The notes below the pieces were generated by a model, which was not told where the DNA came from, searched no databases, and was given only the letters and a program-made list of their open reading frames with translations. Shown one piece after another: positions 9,128 through 18,240 of a DNA stretch of 64,000 nucleotides (positions are counted from its first letter, which is position 1; every line of letters starts with the position of its first letter). The stretch lies in contig CABJAW010000017.1 in the NCBI GenBank assembly GCA_902363665.1, forward strand, positions 27,353 to 91,352, given 5' to 3'. Source of the stretch: Lachnospiraceae bacterium (GTDB lineage: Bacteria; Bacillota; Clostridia; Lachnospirales; Lachnospiraceae). The position numbers and the translations under genes are program-made.

Positions 9128-9135
9128 TGCGACAA
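9128..9135 (-). promoter_or_regulatory. Candidate upstream Spo0A box of spoIIGA
   Basis: TTGTCGCA on the minus strand matches 7 of 8 bases of a Spo0A box (TTGTCGAA). It sits about 43 bp upstream of the -35-overlapping box, similar to the two-site layout of B. subtilis spoIIG. Confidence 0.5.
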
Positions 9136-9205
9136 GATATGTAATTGACTCAGTTAGATTACACAATTTCAAACGACAGCAAAATGGAAGGACAACATCC
9201 GTTGT

Positions 9206-10522
9206 TCACTCCACTCTGTCTAAACGTACCAGCTTTACCCCGTGTGCCGGGATATCCGCCGTCAGCGCCTGATCCTGTGTGCCTTCTTTTTCTCCACTCC
9301 ACAGATCGGTCACCTCATACGTTCCCTCCAGACCAAGCTTTGAAAAGCTGACGGAAAAATCATCCGGCCAGCCCACGATATTGAACATGGCTACATACTG
9401 TCCGCCCTGTTCTCCTTCCGACTGCCATACGATCAGATCACCGGTGCGCAGTATCTGGTGCGCCCCGTGGCTGTGCTTTGTCAGGCCAAGCACCGCATCG
9501 TTTGTCAGAAGGCTCATGGTCCACTCGTCCGCATCCGTCAGCTCACAACCGAGCATCAGCGGAGAACGGAATATACACCACAGAGAAAACAGTGTCCGCT
9601 GCTCCTCCTTCGACAGTCTCGTCTGACGCTCACCGAGCCCATGTTCACAGCCACGGAGCGAAAGATGGCCGATCGGGATCATATCACAGTCCGGATAACA
9701 GCCCTCTGATACGTACGGACTCCACGTATTGCAGCGTGTGAACATTTCCATGATATTCTCCCAGGAATCCCACAGATCATTTGTGATCCGCCACATATTT
9801 GCATTTTTCCGCAGGTGATCCGCCTGCTCAATCATCGCCGGTCCCGGAGAAAGGCTCAGCACGATCTCCCGTCCGCTTTTGTCGATCGCATTTCGAAGCA
9901 GTTCAATCTCATCGCCGCCGTAGGAGATCACCGATTCATCGCCCGGCTGCACGTATTTCACGCAGATATCGTCAACTTTGATAAAATCAACGCCCCAGGA
10001 CGCATACAGCTCAATAATCGAATCATAATAAGCCTGCGCACCAGGCCTTGCCGCATCCACGCCGTACATATCGGTATTCCAGCAGCACACCGATGACGGA
10101 TGCGCCACCTGACGTGCCGTATAATCCGTCCCTTTGACCGGTGTATTCTGGAAAACGGCCTGGCGCGGAATCCCGCGCATGATGTGGATTCCGAATTTCA
10201 GCCCCTTGCTGTGGATATAGTCTGCAATTGGTCCAAACCCCTTTCCGCCTGCGGCAGACGGAAAACGGTTCACTGCCGGAAGCAGACGTCCGTACTCATC
10301 CATGCAAAGATCCGCAAATGCATGATAATGGCTGCTGTCCGCTGTCGGCTCATACCACTGGATGTCACAGACAATATATTCCCATCCGTGTGCCTTTAAA
10401 TGCTCCGCCACAAAATCGGCGTTTTGCATCAATTCCTTTTCTGTTACGGAAGCTCCATAACAGTCCCAGCTGTTCCAGCCCATCGGCGGATACGGAGCAC
10501 ATGTATTTTTATTTGTATTCAT
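9206..10522 (-). CDS. Alpha-galactosidase, glycoside hydrolase family 27
   Basis: A 438-aa retaining glycosidase that releases terminal alpha-galactose from sugars such as melibiose, raffinose and galactomannan side chains. The N-terminus PPMGWNSWDCYGASVTE is the GH27 signature. Asp184 in FIKVDDIC is the likely nucleophile and Asp249 in WRITNDLWDSW the likely acid/base. A C-terminal beta domain follows from about residue 350. There is no signal peptide, so it is cytoplasmic and would act on imported oligosaccharides. It has its own perfect-consensus promoter and sits alone between spoIIGA and the ECF gene. No sugar transporter is adjacent. Substrate preference within GH27 (galactose versus beta-L-arabinopyranose or N-acetylgalactosamine) cannot be settled by eye. 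Confidence 0.92.
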   Translation of the reverse strand: MNTNKNTCAPYPPMGWNSWDCYGASVTEKELMQNADFVAEHLKAHGWEYIVCDIQWYEPTADSSHYHAFADLCMDEYGRLLPAVNRFPSAAGGKGFGPIADYIHSKGLKFGIHIMRGIPRQAVFQNTPVKGTDYTARQVAHPSSVCCWNTDMYGVDAARPGAQAYYDSIIELYASWGVDFIKVDDICVKYVQPGDESVISYGGDEIELLRNAIDKSGREIVLSLSPGPAMIEQADHLRKNANMWRITNDLWDSWENIMEMFTRCNTWSPYVSEGCYPDCDMIPIGHLSLRGCEHGLGERQTRLSKEEQRTLFSLWCIFRSPLMLGCELTDADEWTMSLLTNDAVLGLTKHSHGAHQILRTGDLIVWQSEGEQGGQYVAMFNIVGWPDDFSVSFSKLGLEGTYEVTDLWSGEKEGTQDQALTADIPAHGVKLVRLDRVE

Positions 10523-10638
10523 TCCTGACCCCTTTCCATTTGTGCCTTTTTCGCTTTCTATTTTTTGTATTTCGAATGCAGAAGCTGCTCTTTCCCGTTA
10601 CTCTTTTTGCCAGGAAAGTTCGCCTCAGCCTGAATCCT

Positions 10639-10667
10639 ATTATATCTGATGCAAATCCCCATGTCAA
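10639..10667 (-). promoter_or_regulatory. Perfect sigma-A consensus promoter of the GH27 gene
   Basis: Minus strand: TTGACA at 10662-10667, a 17-bp spacer, TATAAT at 10639-10644. It lies about 115 bp before the start codon. No clear operator palindrome was seen. Confidence 0.9.
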
Positions 10668-10758
10668 AGCGGATATTCGCAATCGAAACAGGCAAATTCC
10701 CTCTTCTGTTTTTCGGATCATAAACAATGCCACCGAAAACTTTTTATGCGCATAAAGT

Positions 10759-10840
10759 CAAAAACAGACCCTGTTTCTGTCACTTCCCTCCGGAGCGTGT
10801 TGGAAGAACACTCCGTGCAGATACCAAAAACGGGGTCTGT
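10759..10840 (-). terminator. Terminator of the ECF S-component gene
   Basis: ACAGACCC (10764-10771) pairs with GGGTCTGT (10833-10840), extended by GTTTTTG/CAGAAAC, and encloses a second hairpin (CGGAG...CTCCG). On the minus strand it is followed by TTTTTGAC. It starts 10 bp after the stop codon. Confidence 0.8.
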
Positions 10841-10850
10841 CTTTTGATTT

Positions 10851-11429
10851 TTATGCGTTGTGCAGCAGATTTGATTTTTTCAGCGCCGGGCGAAGTGCCA
10901 GATAAACGGCAGTCGCAACGATCACGGATGTCACCGCATTGATGGATGTTGCTGTGATATTCCATGCAAGTGTCACCTCAGCAGCTGCCTTTCCAAGAAT
11001 TACTCTCTTGTAGAAGTATCCGAACAGCGGGTCAAAGATCACATTGAAGCCAAGTCCGCAGACGGATGCGATAACTGTCCATTTTGCTGCCTTTTTTGTA
11101 TCGTTTGTCTCGTCAATCTTTCCAATCTTATGTGCCACCAGTCCGGTGATCAGTCCGATACAGAACTTCAGGATAAAGGTCTTCGGGGCATACACCACAT
11201 AAACCGGATCCAGCAGATCACCGATTGTCATGCCGACCGCTCCGCCGATACCGCCCCAGACGCCTCCAAGGATCAGTGCACCCAGTACACAGACTGCATT
11301 TCCAAGATGGATCGAGGTTGCATCTCCTCCCGGGAGCGGGATCTTGATCTGCAGAAATGTAAATACGACATAGGACAATGCCGCAAACATACCTGTCATA
11401 ACTACTTTTTGCATATTTTTCTTTTCCAT
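10851..11429 (-). CDS. ECF transporter S component (vitamin-type substrate binder)
   Basis: A 192-aa integral membrane protein with about six hydrophobic helices. The segment GGDATSIHLGNAVCVLGALI, then GGVWGGIGGAVGMTIGDLLDPVYVVYAPKTF, is typical of ECF-transporter substrate-binding components. These share a common energy-coupling module (EcfA1A2T) encoded elsewhere. The substrate is unknown; the family includes carriers for hydroxymethylpyrimidine, pantothenate and other vitamins. The ATG at 11429 has GAGGAGG 8 bases upstream; the longer frame to 11597 reads through a repeat and is rejected. The gene interrupts the usual ftsZ-to-spoIIGA neighbourhood. No riboswitch was recognised in its short leader. 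Confidence 0.85.
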   Translation of the reverse strand: MEKKNMQKVVMTGMFAALSYVVFTFLQIKIPLPGGDATSIHLGNAVCVLGALILGGVWGGIGGAVGMTIGDLLDPVYVVYAPKTFILKFCIGLITGLVAHKIGKIDETNDTKKAAKWTVIASVCGLGFNVIFDPLFGYFYKRVILGKAAAEVTLAWNITATSINAVTSVIVATAVYLALRPALKKSNLLHNA

Positions 11430-11459
11430 AGCTATTCCTCCTCTGTTATTTCCTGACTG

Positions 11460-11488
11460 AGTATACTCTGCTGACCTTATTTTTAACA
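11460..11488 (-). promoter_or_regulatory. Probable promoter of the ECF S-component gene
   Basis: Minus strand: -35 TGTTAA (11483-11488), 17 bp, -10 TATACT (11460-11465), about 30 bp from the start codon. The -35 is weak. Confidence 0.55.
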
Positions 11489-11504
11489 GTATCAGTTTGG
11501 TATT

Positions 11505-11550
11505 ATTTAACCGAGCCAGGCAGCGAGTAACTGCTTCGCAGCTTATCATG
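11505..11550. repeat. Short dispersed palindromic repeat
   Basis: TTTAACCGAGCCAGGCAG is followed by a GTAACTGCTTCGCAGCTT hairpin. The first block recurs near 49891, 55979 and, inverted, 60918; the hairpin recurs near 58071. Just to the right is a short 9-bp tandem repeat (GGTCAGAAA). Confidence 0.7.
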
Positions 11551-11583
11551 GTCAGAAAGGTCAGAAAGGTCAGATAAAGGATT

Positions 11584-11643
11584 AAAAAATGGAGCACATG
11601 CTATTCTTTCCTTTTTGGAGGAAATTCAAAACATGTGCTCCAT
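11584..11643 (-). terminator. Terminator of ftsZ
   Basis: A 12-bp perfect stem, ATGGAGCACATG (11589-11600) with its complement at 11632-11643. It encloses a small TTCC/GGAA hairpin and is followed on the minus strand by TTTTTT. It starts 22 bp after the ftsZ stop and ends the dcw cluster. Confidence 0.88.
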
Positions 11644-11665
11644 CGGTTTCCCTTTTGATTTTTTG

Positions 11666-12844
11666 TCAGCTTCTTCTTAAGAAATCCGGAATCTGGATAT
11701 CCTTCTCCTGGACTTTGCTTGACGGTGTCCGCGTCGTGTTGAGCTGCGGCGCCACACGCTGTGTGGTCGGTGCGGAAACGCTGCTGCGTGACGGTACACT
11801 CTGAAAGGTGGACGAGCCTGCCGGCTTCTCCTTTCTGATAAAGCTGTACTCCTGCGTGGAAGTGCTTCTTCTCGGTCTCTCCTGCTTCGCGTTTACATCC
11901 TCAAGGCCGGTCGCAATGACGGTGATACTTGCTTCATCTGCATATGTATCATCATACATCGCACCAAAGATGATGTTCGCATTGTCGCCTGCCATCTCCT
12001 GTACGTAGCTTGCCGCGTCGTTTGCATCCATAAGAGAGATATCTCCGGAAATATTGATGATGACGTGGGATGCGCCCTCAATGGTCGTCTCAAGCAGCGG
12101 GCTGGCAACAGCCTGCTTTACTGCCTCCAGTGCCTTGTCGTCACCCTTGGCCTGTCCGATACCGATATGTGCGATACCCTTGTCCTTCATAACGGTCTGA
12201 ACATCTGCAAAGTCGAGGTTGATCAGTGCCGGCAGGTTGATCAGGTCGGTAATACCCTGAACTGCCTGCTGCAGTACCTCGTCTGCCTTCTTCAATGCCT
12301 CCGGCATTGTGGTCCGACGGTCTACGATCTCAAGCAGCTTGTCGTTCGGAATTACAATCAGCGTATCCACATTCTCTTTGAGACGCTCGATTCCTGCAAG
12401 CGCATTGTTCATACGGGTACGTGCCTCAAAACGGAACGGCTTTGTGACAACGCCAACCGTGAGGATACCCATCTCTTTTGCGATTCCGGCTACAACCGGA
12501 GCACCGCCGGTACCGGTACCGCCGCCCATACCGCAGGTAACGAATACCATATCTGCACCCTGGATCGCCTGACGGATCTCCTCTGCGCTCTCCTCAGCTG
12601 CCTGCTGGCCAACCTCCGGCTTCGCGCCTGCGCCAAGTCCTTTTGTTACTTTCTCACCGATCTGGATTGTGGTCGGTGCCTTGCACATCAGAAGTGCCTG
12701 CTTATCGGTATTGACTCCGATAAACTCCACTCCTGCAATTGTATCTTCAACCATTCGATTTACAGCATTATTTCCGGCTCCGCCGACTCCGATGACAATA
12801 ATCTTTGCAGCAGATTCCGTCTCATTTGACATAATCTCTAACAC
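11666..12844 (-). CDS. ftsZ: Cell division protein FtsZ
   Basis: FtsZ is the tubulin-like GTPase that forms the division ring. The 392-aa product has the N-terminal [18 protein letters not shown], the tubulin signature [15 protein letters not shown], the T7 synergy loop region ([11 protein letters not shown]) and a C-terminal linker of about 60 residues. It ends in [10 protein letters not shown], the conserved tail that binds FtsA, SepF or ZapA-type partners. The start is the GTG at 12844 with AGGAGG 8 bases upstream; the ATG at 12910 has no ribosome binding site. ftsA is absent upstream, so another anchor such as SepF is likely needed. ftsZ has its own promoter and a strong terminator. Confidence 0.98.
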   Translation of the reverse strand: MLEIMSNETESAAKIIVIGVGGAGNNAVNRMVEDTIAGVEFIGVNTDKQALLMCKAPTTIQIGEKVTKGLGAGAKPEVGQQAAEESAEEIRQAIQGADMVFVTCGMGGGTGTGGAPVVAGIAKEMGILTVGVVTKPFRFEARTRMNNALAGIERLKENVDTLIVIPNDKLLEIVDRRTTMPEALKKADEVLQQAVQGITDLINLPALINLDFADVQTVMKDKGIAHIGIGQAKGDDKALEAVKQAVASPLLETTIEGASHVIINISGDISLMDANDAASYVQEMAGDNANIIFGAMYDDTYADEASITVIATGLEDVNAKQERPRRSTSTQEYSFIRKEKPAGSSTFQSVPSRSSVSAPTTQRVAPQLNTTRTPSSKVQEKDIQIPDFLRRS

Positions 12845-13018
12845 TGTGTTTCCTCCTTTTTGTAGCAGGTCTCCCTCTGCACCAGATGCCCTGCACTGTT
12901 TTCTTTTCATCCAGTTCCTTTATAATCAGACGGCCTGCCGGCTCTGTCTTATCTCTGTCTGGAGCAGAATTCTACGGCATAATCACATACTATCCCCACT
13001 ATGACCGTACTAACTCTT

Positions 13019-13047
13019 ATAATATAGTTATTCTCAAAATTAATCAA
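13019..13047 (-). promoter_or_regulatory. ftsZ promoter
   Basis: Minus strand: TTGATT (13042-13047), a 17-bp spacer, TATTAT (13019-13024). It lies in the 246-bp gap after divIB and implies a leader of about 165 nt. Confidence 0.8.
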
Positions 13048-13090
13048 GTACCATTTTCAAAAAATATCGCAAACTTTCCGGTCCTGATCC

Positions 13091-14179
13091 TTAATTTGAC
13101 AGTTCTCCTGTCTTTCCGTCAAACACGTTCATATAGGCGTCAACCACATCTCCGTTTTCATTGACCGTACATCCTGATACCGGATTTCCATTTGCATCCA
13201 CAACAGTTCCGTTTTCCACATGTACGTTGTAAACGAGGTTTCCTGAAGAATCAAAGACCATCGCGATCACTGTGGACGAACTGCTCTCATCCGCCTGCGG
13301 GTCATCACCTGATCCGTCTGAAGAATCGCCTGTTCCATCACCTGCAGTGTCCTCTGCGCCAGTATCTGTGCCATCCGCGGTGCTTCCTGATGCGTCTGCA
13401 GCGTCACCGCTTCCGTCACCTGCTTCCGTCTGCAGCTGAGTTTCTGTCTCAGTCTCCTCCGACGGCGTAAATGTCGTAAGATCGCTCTTTCCGGTAAAGC
13501 TCTCCAGATGAAGTGTACCATGCTCATCTCCCATTTTATTCAGGATCGCGCTCAGGTTCGCGATCTTTTCCTCAAGATATTCATCCTGTCCAAGCAGTGC
13601 CTCCACACCTCCGACAAATACGGTAATGTCACCGTTATCACCAAAGCGGATTTCCTTTGCCTGCAGATCCTGGTAACTCAGCAGCTGGGTGATACTCAAA
13701 ATCGTGCGCAGCTGTGCGCTGCTCTGCATTGGGAGTTTCTGGTACAGAACCGGATCATCGACCTCCACACCGGTGATGACCGGATAATTCGAATCCTCCT
13801 TATCGGAAAGCTCCAGGACAATCCCATCTGCATCAAAATAGATGTATTCACCTTTGTCCAGATAAGCCACCGGTTCTTTTTCCGTCACCTGTACCTCGAT
13901 CTCCATCGGCGATTTCATTGATACTTTCAGTGATTTCAGAAACGGCAATGTATCCGGCACTGCACCGTTCCGATATTTCCACTGCAGATACAGGGTATTT
14001 TTATGCAGAATATTATTCAGCATCCCTTCCTTGATCTCCTCTTCTGTATGGCGTGTAACGCCGTATACGGTAACTGTTTTCGCCTGAAACAGGAATACGA
14101 CTGCCAGTACTGCCAGAAGCAGTAGCAGCAGCACGCCTCCCTTGATCAGCCGTCTTTTCCTTCGTGCTCTTCTGTTCAT
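13091..14179 (-). CDS. divIB: Cell division protein DivIB/FtsQ
   Basis: A bitopic divisome protein of 362 aa. It has a basic N-terminus (RRARRKRRLIKGG), one membrane helix at about residues 14-31, then a POTRA domain (VTVYGVTRHTEEEIKEGMLNN). The FtsQ-type core follows up to about residue 240. Next comes an acidic Asp/Gly/Ser-rich linker of about 60 residues and a short folded tail (residues about 306-362). That tail resembles the C-terminal tail of the PBP encoded at 21408-23696 (see findings). The ATG at 14179 has GGAG 7 bases upstream. It lies between murA and ftsZ, the standard position in Gram-positive dcw clusters. Confidence 0.92.
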   Translation of the reverse strand: MNRRARRKRRLIKGGVLLLLLLAVLAVVFLFQAKTVTVYGVTRHTEEEIKEGMLNNILHKNTLYLQWKYRNGAVPDTLPFLKSLKVSMKSPMEIEVQVTEKEPVAYLDKGEYIYFDADGIVLELSDKEDSNYPVITGVEVDDPVLYQKLPMQSSAQLRTILSITQLLSYQDLQAKEIRFGDNGDITVFVGGVEALLGQDEYLEEKIANLSAILNKMGDEHGTLHLESFTGKSDLTTFTPSEETETETQLQTEAGDGSGDAADASGSTADGTDTGAEDTAGDGTGDSSDGSGDDPQADESSSSTVIAMVFDSSGNLVYNVHVENGTVVDANGNPVSGCTVNENGDVVDAYMNVFDGKTGELSN

Positions 14180-14294
14180 CTACATTCTCCGTTTCTTGCC
14201 ATCTTTCCTGCCCGCCGGTATCTTCGCAGAACCAGGCTGCCATTCCACCGGCCATATCTGCTTTCAGGCCGGATACCATTTTCCTCCCCGGCCG

Positions 14295-15608
14295 CTATCT
14301 TTCTTCCCACACCTGCGCCCCAAGCATCCGCAGATCCCGCGCGAGATCCTCATATCCACGCTCTACGTATTCCATTCCTGTGATCGTCGAAACGCCATCC
14401 GCCTGCAGTGCAGCAAGTGCAAGTGCCGCCCCTCCCCGCAGATCCGGTGCTTTTACTGTATTGCTGCAAAGCTTACATCCTGTTACTCTGGCACAGCTTC
14501 CGTCTATCTCGATCTGTGCACCCATCCGCACAAGCTGCCCGGCCGTCCGAAACCGGTTTTCAAAAACATTCTCCTTTATCACACCTGCACCATCCGCGCC
14601 TGCAAGCACTGCCATGAGCGGTGACTGCAGATCCGTCGGAAAACCGGGATACGGAGCAGTCTCAACGAACGCAGGCGCATGTGCGCGATGCGGCATGGAA
14701 AACAGCAGTTTTTGTTCTTCCTGGTAAATATCTCCTCCCATTTTTTCAAGCAGATATAACAGTGCATCCAGCTCCTGCGGAAAATTTCGGATCATCACCG
14801 TCCCGCGCGACGCCGCTGCCGCCAGAAGATATGTTCCTGTCACAATGCGGTCCGCCTTCATCCGGTAACGCACCGGTCCAGGCACCGTCCCGCCTTTGAT
14901 CCTGATCAGATCTTTTTCTCTCTTTATTTTTGCCCCGCGCAGATTTAAAAACTCACACAGCTGGTCAATCTCCGGCTCCCTCGCTGCCTGCTCCACAATC
15001 GTTTCTCCCGGAAGCATCACAGCCGCAAGAATGATATTTTCCGTCGCTCCGACACTTGGAAAACGCAGCCGGATATGTGCTCCGTGCATGTGTGTCCCGT
15101 CTGCCGTAAGCATCCCGGTCTGTGCGCTTACCTGCGTTTCTCTCTGATCCTGGTTTGGGTTCTCTTTCCAGCTGCCTTCATTCTCCTCTTCAATCACTGC
15201 ACCAAGCTGACGCAGAGATTCCAGATGCAGGTCGATCGGCCGCATGCCGATCGCACAGCCTCCTGGCTGCGGAAGGACAGCTTTTTTTATTTTACCAAGA
15301 AGTGCGCCTAAAAACAAGACGGAAGAACGGATTCTTACCGCCTCCTCTTTTTCAATTACAAACTCCCGCACAGAGGAAGCGTCCACACTCACGACATCTC
15401 CCTCCCGCCAGACGGTGCAGCCCAGCTTTTTCATGATCTGCAGCGTATCCTTTACGTCTCCGATCACCGGACAGTTTTCAAGTACAACAGGGCCCTCTCC
15501 GAGCAGTGACGCTGCCAGAATCGGCAACACACCATTTTTGGAGCCCTGGATGCAGATTTCTCCTTTAAGCGGTATGCCTCCCTTAATTTTCAGACTTTTC
15601 AAGCTCAT
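14295..15608 (-). CDS. murA: UDP-N-acetylglucosamine 1-carboxyvinyltransferase MurA
   Basis: MurA transfers enolpyruvate from PEP to UDP-GlcNAc, the first committed step of peptidoglycan synthesis. The 437-aa protein has Lys24 in IQGSKNGVLP and the catalytic, fosfomycin-target Cys118 in PQPGGCAIGMRPIDLH. A small insertion (about residues 143-165, SWKENPNQDQRETQ) lies between the two domains, so it is slightly longer than typical. The ATG at 15608 directly follows GGGGG; a TTG two codons later has better spacing and may be the true start. In this dcw cluster murA occupies the place where murG and murB stand in B. subtilis. Confidence 0.95.
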   Translation of the reverse strand: MSLKSLKIKGGIPLKGEICIQGSKNGVLPILAASLLGEGPVVLENCPVIGDVKDTLQIMKKLGCTVWREGDVVSVDASSVREFVIEKEEAVRIRSSVLFLGALLGKIKKAVLPQPGGCAIGMRPIDLHLESLRQLGAVIEEENEGSWKENPNQDQRETQVSAQTGMLTADGTHMHGAHIRLRFPSVGATENIILAAVMLPGETIVEQAAREPEIDQLCEFLNLRGAKIKREKDLIRIKGGTVPGPVRYRMKADRIVTGTYLLAAAASRGTVMIRNFPQELDALLYLLEKMGGDIYQEEQKLLFSMPHRAHAPAFVETAPYPGFPTDLQSPLMAVLAGADGAGVIKENVFENRFRTAGQLVRMGAQIEIDGSCARVTGCKLCSNTVKAPDLRGGAALALAALQADGVSTITGMEYVERGYEDLARDLRMLGAQVWEER

Positions 15609-15724
15609 CCCCCGGCTTTAACGTTTTTCGGCAGCCTGTGCCTTAAAACTTCACCCTATGAGATATTCTATGCAGCTTCCTCTGCTTTGTTTCAAAAATC
15701 CTGCTGTACTCCCGAAATCTTTTT

Positions 15725-16816
15725 CTATATCTTTTCGCTGTACCGGCTTACCGAGAGTGCCAGCCCAAGCTCTGCCAGAAGAAAGAGCACGGAAGTTCCT
15801 CCGTAGCTGATAAACGGAAGGGTGATCCCGGTATTCGGAATCGTATTCGTCACAACCGCAATATTCAGCACCACCTGAATCGCGATGTGTCCCAGAATTC
15901 CGGCTGCAGTAAGCGCACCAAGCAAATCCGCCGCATGCGTTGCAATCACCATCAGCCGCCATAAAAGCAGCGCAAACAATATCATCACAAGCCATGCGCC
16001 GACCAGCCCAAGCTCCTCGCAGATCACGGAAAAGATCATATCATTCTGTGCCTCCGGAACAAAACCCAGCTTCTGAAGTCCGTTTCCAAGCCCACGCCCG
16101 AACAGTCCCCCAGAACCGATCGCATACAATCCCTGCATTGTCTGATACCCTTTTTCGTACTCTTCCGGATGGCGCCAGATTGCAAGGCGCTCCAGACGAT
16201 AAGATTCCATGCTCAGAAAAATGCCAAGAAAACCGCTGCCCGCAAGGACAATCCACACAAACGGAAGGTATCTTGGACTGGATACAAAAATCATCAGCAC
16301 TGCGATCCCGAGAATGATGACCGCCGTGCTTAGATTGTTCGTCCCGACAAGGCCGACGATCGGCAGCACCAGAAGAATGACCACCGCGCCCAGATATCCA
16401 CTCTTTTTTTTCTGAAGACGGCAGACAACGGAAGCCAGCAGCAAAATGACGGCCGGTTTTGCAAACTCAGATGGCTGAAATGACAGCGGACCAAGAGAAA
16501 GCCAGCGCTTTGACCCGTTATACGTATCACCAAACAGAAGTACCGCACCGGAAAGCACCAGGGACAGCAGATAGCCCGGAACGGCAAAACGCGTCAGGCG
16601 GTGATAATCCATGCGGCTCACCGCATACAGCACGATGACTCCGAGCGCCATCGCAAAAAACTGTTTTTTAAAATAATAGGCAGTGTCGCCGTGAAAACGA
16701 ACCTGCCCATTATATGTACTCGCACTGTAAAGAACCACCAGGCCAAGGCCTGTCAGAACAAGGATCATCAGGAGAAGGATTCCGTCTATCCTGTCGGTTC
16801 TCTGCCGCAAAAGCAA
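15725..16816 (-). CDS. ftsW: FtsW/SpoVE-type peptidoglycan glycosyltransferase
   Basis: A SEDS-family polymerase of lipid II (363 aa, about ten membrane helices). Family signatures are KRWLSLGPLSFQPSEFAKPAVIL in the central loop and NTGITLPFISYGGTSVL near the C-terminus. It pairs with a class B PBP, and two such PBPs are encoded upstream. The position after murD corresponds to spoVE of B. subtilis; whether it serves vegetative division (FtsW), spore cortex (SpoVE) or both cannot be told from sequence. The start is a TTG at 16816 with GGGAGTGA just upstream. It is 28 bp from murD. Confidence 0.92.
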   Translation of the reverse strand: MLLRQRTDRIDGILLLMILVLTGLGLVVLYSASTYNGQVRFHGDTAYYFKKQFFAMALGVIVLYAVSRMDYHRLTRFAVPGYLLSLVLSGAVLLFGDTYNGSKRWLSLGPLSFQPSEFAKPAVILLLASVVCRLQKKKSGYLGAVVILLVLPIVGLVGTNNLSTAVIILGIAVLMIFVSSPRYLPFVWIVLAGSGFLGIFLSMESYRLERLAIWRHPEEYEKGYQTMQGLYAIGSGGLFGRGLGNGLQKLGFVPEAQNDMIFSVICEELGLVGAWLVMILFALLLWRLMVIATHAADLLGALTAAGILGHIAIQVVLNIAVVTNTIPNTGITLPFISYGGTSVLFLLAELGLALSVSRYSEKI

Positions 16817-16844
16817 TCACTCCCATTATCATTTTAAAATCTTT

Positions 16845-18200
16845 TTACAGCTTGCGGACCAGTTCCTTGAAGATCTGTCCTCTCACCTCATAATTCGGGA
16901 ACATACCCCAGCTTGCGCAGGCAGGAGAAAGAAGCACTGCATCTCCGCTCACCGCGTGATCCGCGCAGAACTGTACTGCCTCTTCCAGGCTCTCTGCAAA
17001 TACGATATCCGTAAAGCCAAGCTTTCTTGCTGTCTCTGCAATTTTTTCTCTCGTCTGTCCGATCAGCACCAGATATTTTACCTTCCCGTCAAATGCCTGG
17101 ATCCATTCCTCATACGAAGAACCCTTGTCGTATCCGCCTCCGATCAGAAGCGTCGGCCGGTCCATAGCCTGAATGCCCTTGATCGCAGCATCCGGATTCG
17201 TGCCTTTGGAATCATTGTAATAAACGACGCCGTTTTTCTCTGTAACATATTCAATCCGGTGCTCCACCGCCTTGAATTCCTTCACTACCTTACGGATAAC
17301 CTCCACCGGAACACCGTATGCCAGTGCCATCGCCGAAGCGGCCATCACATTTTCGTGATTGTGGCGGCCCGGAAGATTCAGCTCATCCGTCCGGCAGATT
17401 TCCGTCACTTCTGCCCCATCGCTGTAACAGATCATCTTTCCATCCAGATACATTCCCTTTTCCAGTTTATGCAGGCTGCTGAAATAAATAACCTTTGTTT
17501 TTAATGTCTCGCCGAATTTCCGCAGGATCTCATCCTCGTAGTTCAGCACACACGTATCGTCCGCCGTCTGGTTTTCTGTGATCAGCTCCTTGACACGGAT
17601 ATATTCTTCCATCGTATGATGGCGGTTCAGATGGTCCGGTGTGATATTTAAGATTGTGCTCACCTTCGGTGCAAATTTTTCAATCGTCTCAAGCTGGAAG
17701 CTGCTGATCTCTGCAACCGTCACCGCCTCGTCCGTCATTTTCGGGGCTGCATCCGTATAAGGATTTCCGATGTTTCCGACTATGTACACTTCCTTTTTCC
17801 AAGCCTGCATGATCGCGCCAAGCAGGCTTGTCGTCGTTGTCTTTCCGTTCGTACCGGTCACTGCGAGTACATCGCCCTTTCCGCACTCATAAGCCAGCTC
17901 GACCTCTCCCCAGATCCTGATGCCTTTTTCCTTCATCAAAAGCACTTCCGGCAGATCACACGGAACACCCGGACTCATCACAACAAGATCCAGCGTATCC
18001 ATCACAGACTCCGGAAGCGTGCCAAGCACGATCTCCAGTGCCGCATCAGCGGCAAACTGTACCCTCAGCTCATCCGCATTTTTTTCCTGGTTGCCATCGT
18101 ACAGAACAACGGACGCTCCTTTTTGCAAAAGCAGTCCCGCTGCTCCGATCCCACTCTTTCCGGTGCCAAATACCAGAACCTTTTTTTTACTCAATTCCAT
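16845..18200 (-). CDS. murD: UDP-N-acetylmuramoyl-L-alanine--D-glutamate ligase MurD
   Basis: MurD adds D-glutamate to UDP-MurNAc-L-Ala. The 451-aa protein begins MELSKKKVLVFGTGKSGIGA (Rossmann-like UDP-binding domain). It has the Mur ligase P-loop AVTGTNGKTTTTSLLGAI, HLNRHHTMEEY and NDSKGTNPDAAIKGI, the MurD C-terminal signature. The ATG at 18200 is preceded by GAGGAG at 6 bases; the longer frame to 18257 overlaps the mraY end without a ribosome binding site. mraY lies 40 bp upstream. Confidence 0.97.
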   Translation of the reverse strand: MELSKKKVLVFGTGKSGIGAAGLLLQKGASVVLYDGNQEKNADELRVQFAADAALEIVLGTLPESVMDTLDLVVMSPGVPCDLPEVLLMKEKGIRIWGEVELAYECGKGDVLAVTGTNGKTTTTSLLGAIMQAWKKEVYIVGNIGNPYTDAAPKMTDEAVTVAEISSFQLETIEKFAPKVSTILNITPDHLNRHHTMEEYIRVKELITENQTADDTCVLNYEDEILRKFGETLKTKVIYFSSLHKLEKGMYLDGKMICYSDGAEVTEICRTDELNLPGRHNHENVMAASAMALAYGVPVEVIRKVVKEFKAVEHRIEYVTEKNGVVYYNDSKGTNPDAAIKGIQAMDRPTLLIGGGYDKGSSYEEWIQAFDGKVKYLVLIGQTREKIAETARKLGFTDIVFAESLEEAVQFCADHAVSGDAVLLSPACASWGMFPNYEVRGQIFKELVRKL

Positions 18201-18240
18201 AAAAAACTCCTCTTTTCTATGCTGTAATTTTTCATCCTGC

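Noticed and set aside
11430..11597. Extended N-terminus of the ECF S component
   Set aside because: The extra residues come from a dispersed repeat and a 9-bp tandem repeat, and the promoter lies within them.
12845..12910. Upstream ATG extension of ftsZ
   Set aside because: It has no ribosome binding site and no FtsZ similarity; the GTG at 12844 has a perfect AGGAGG.
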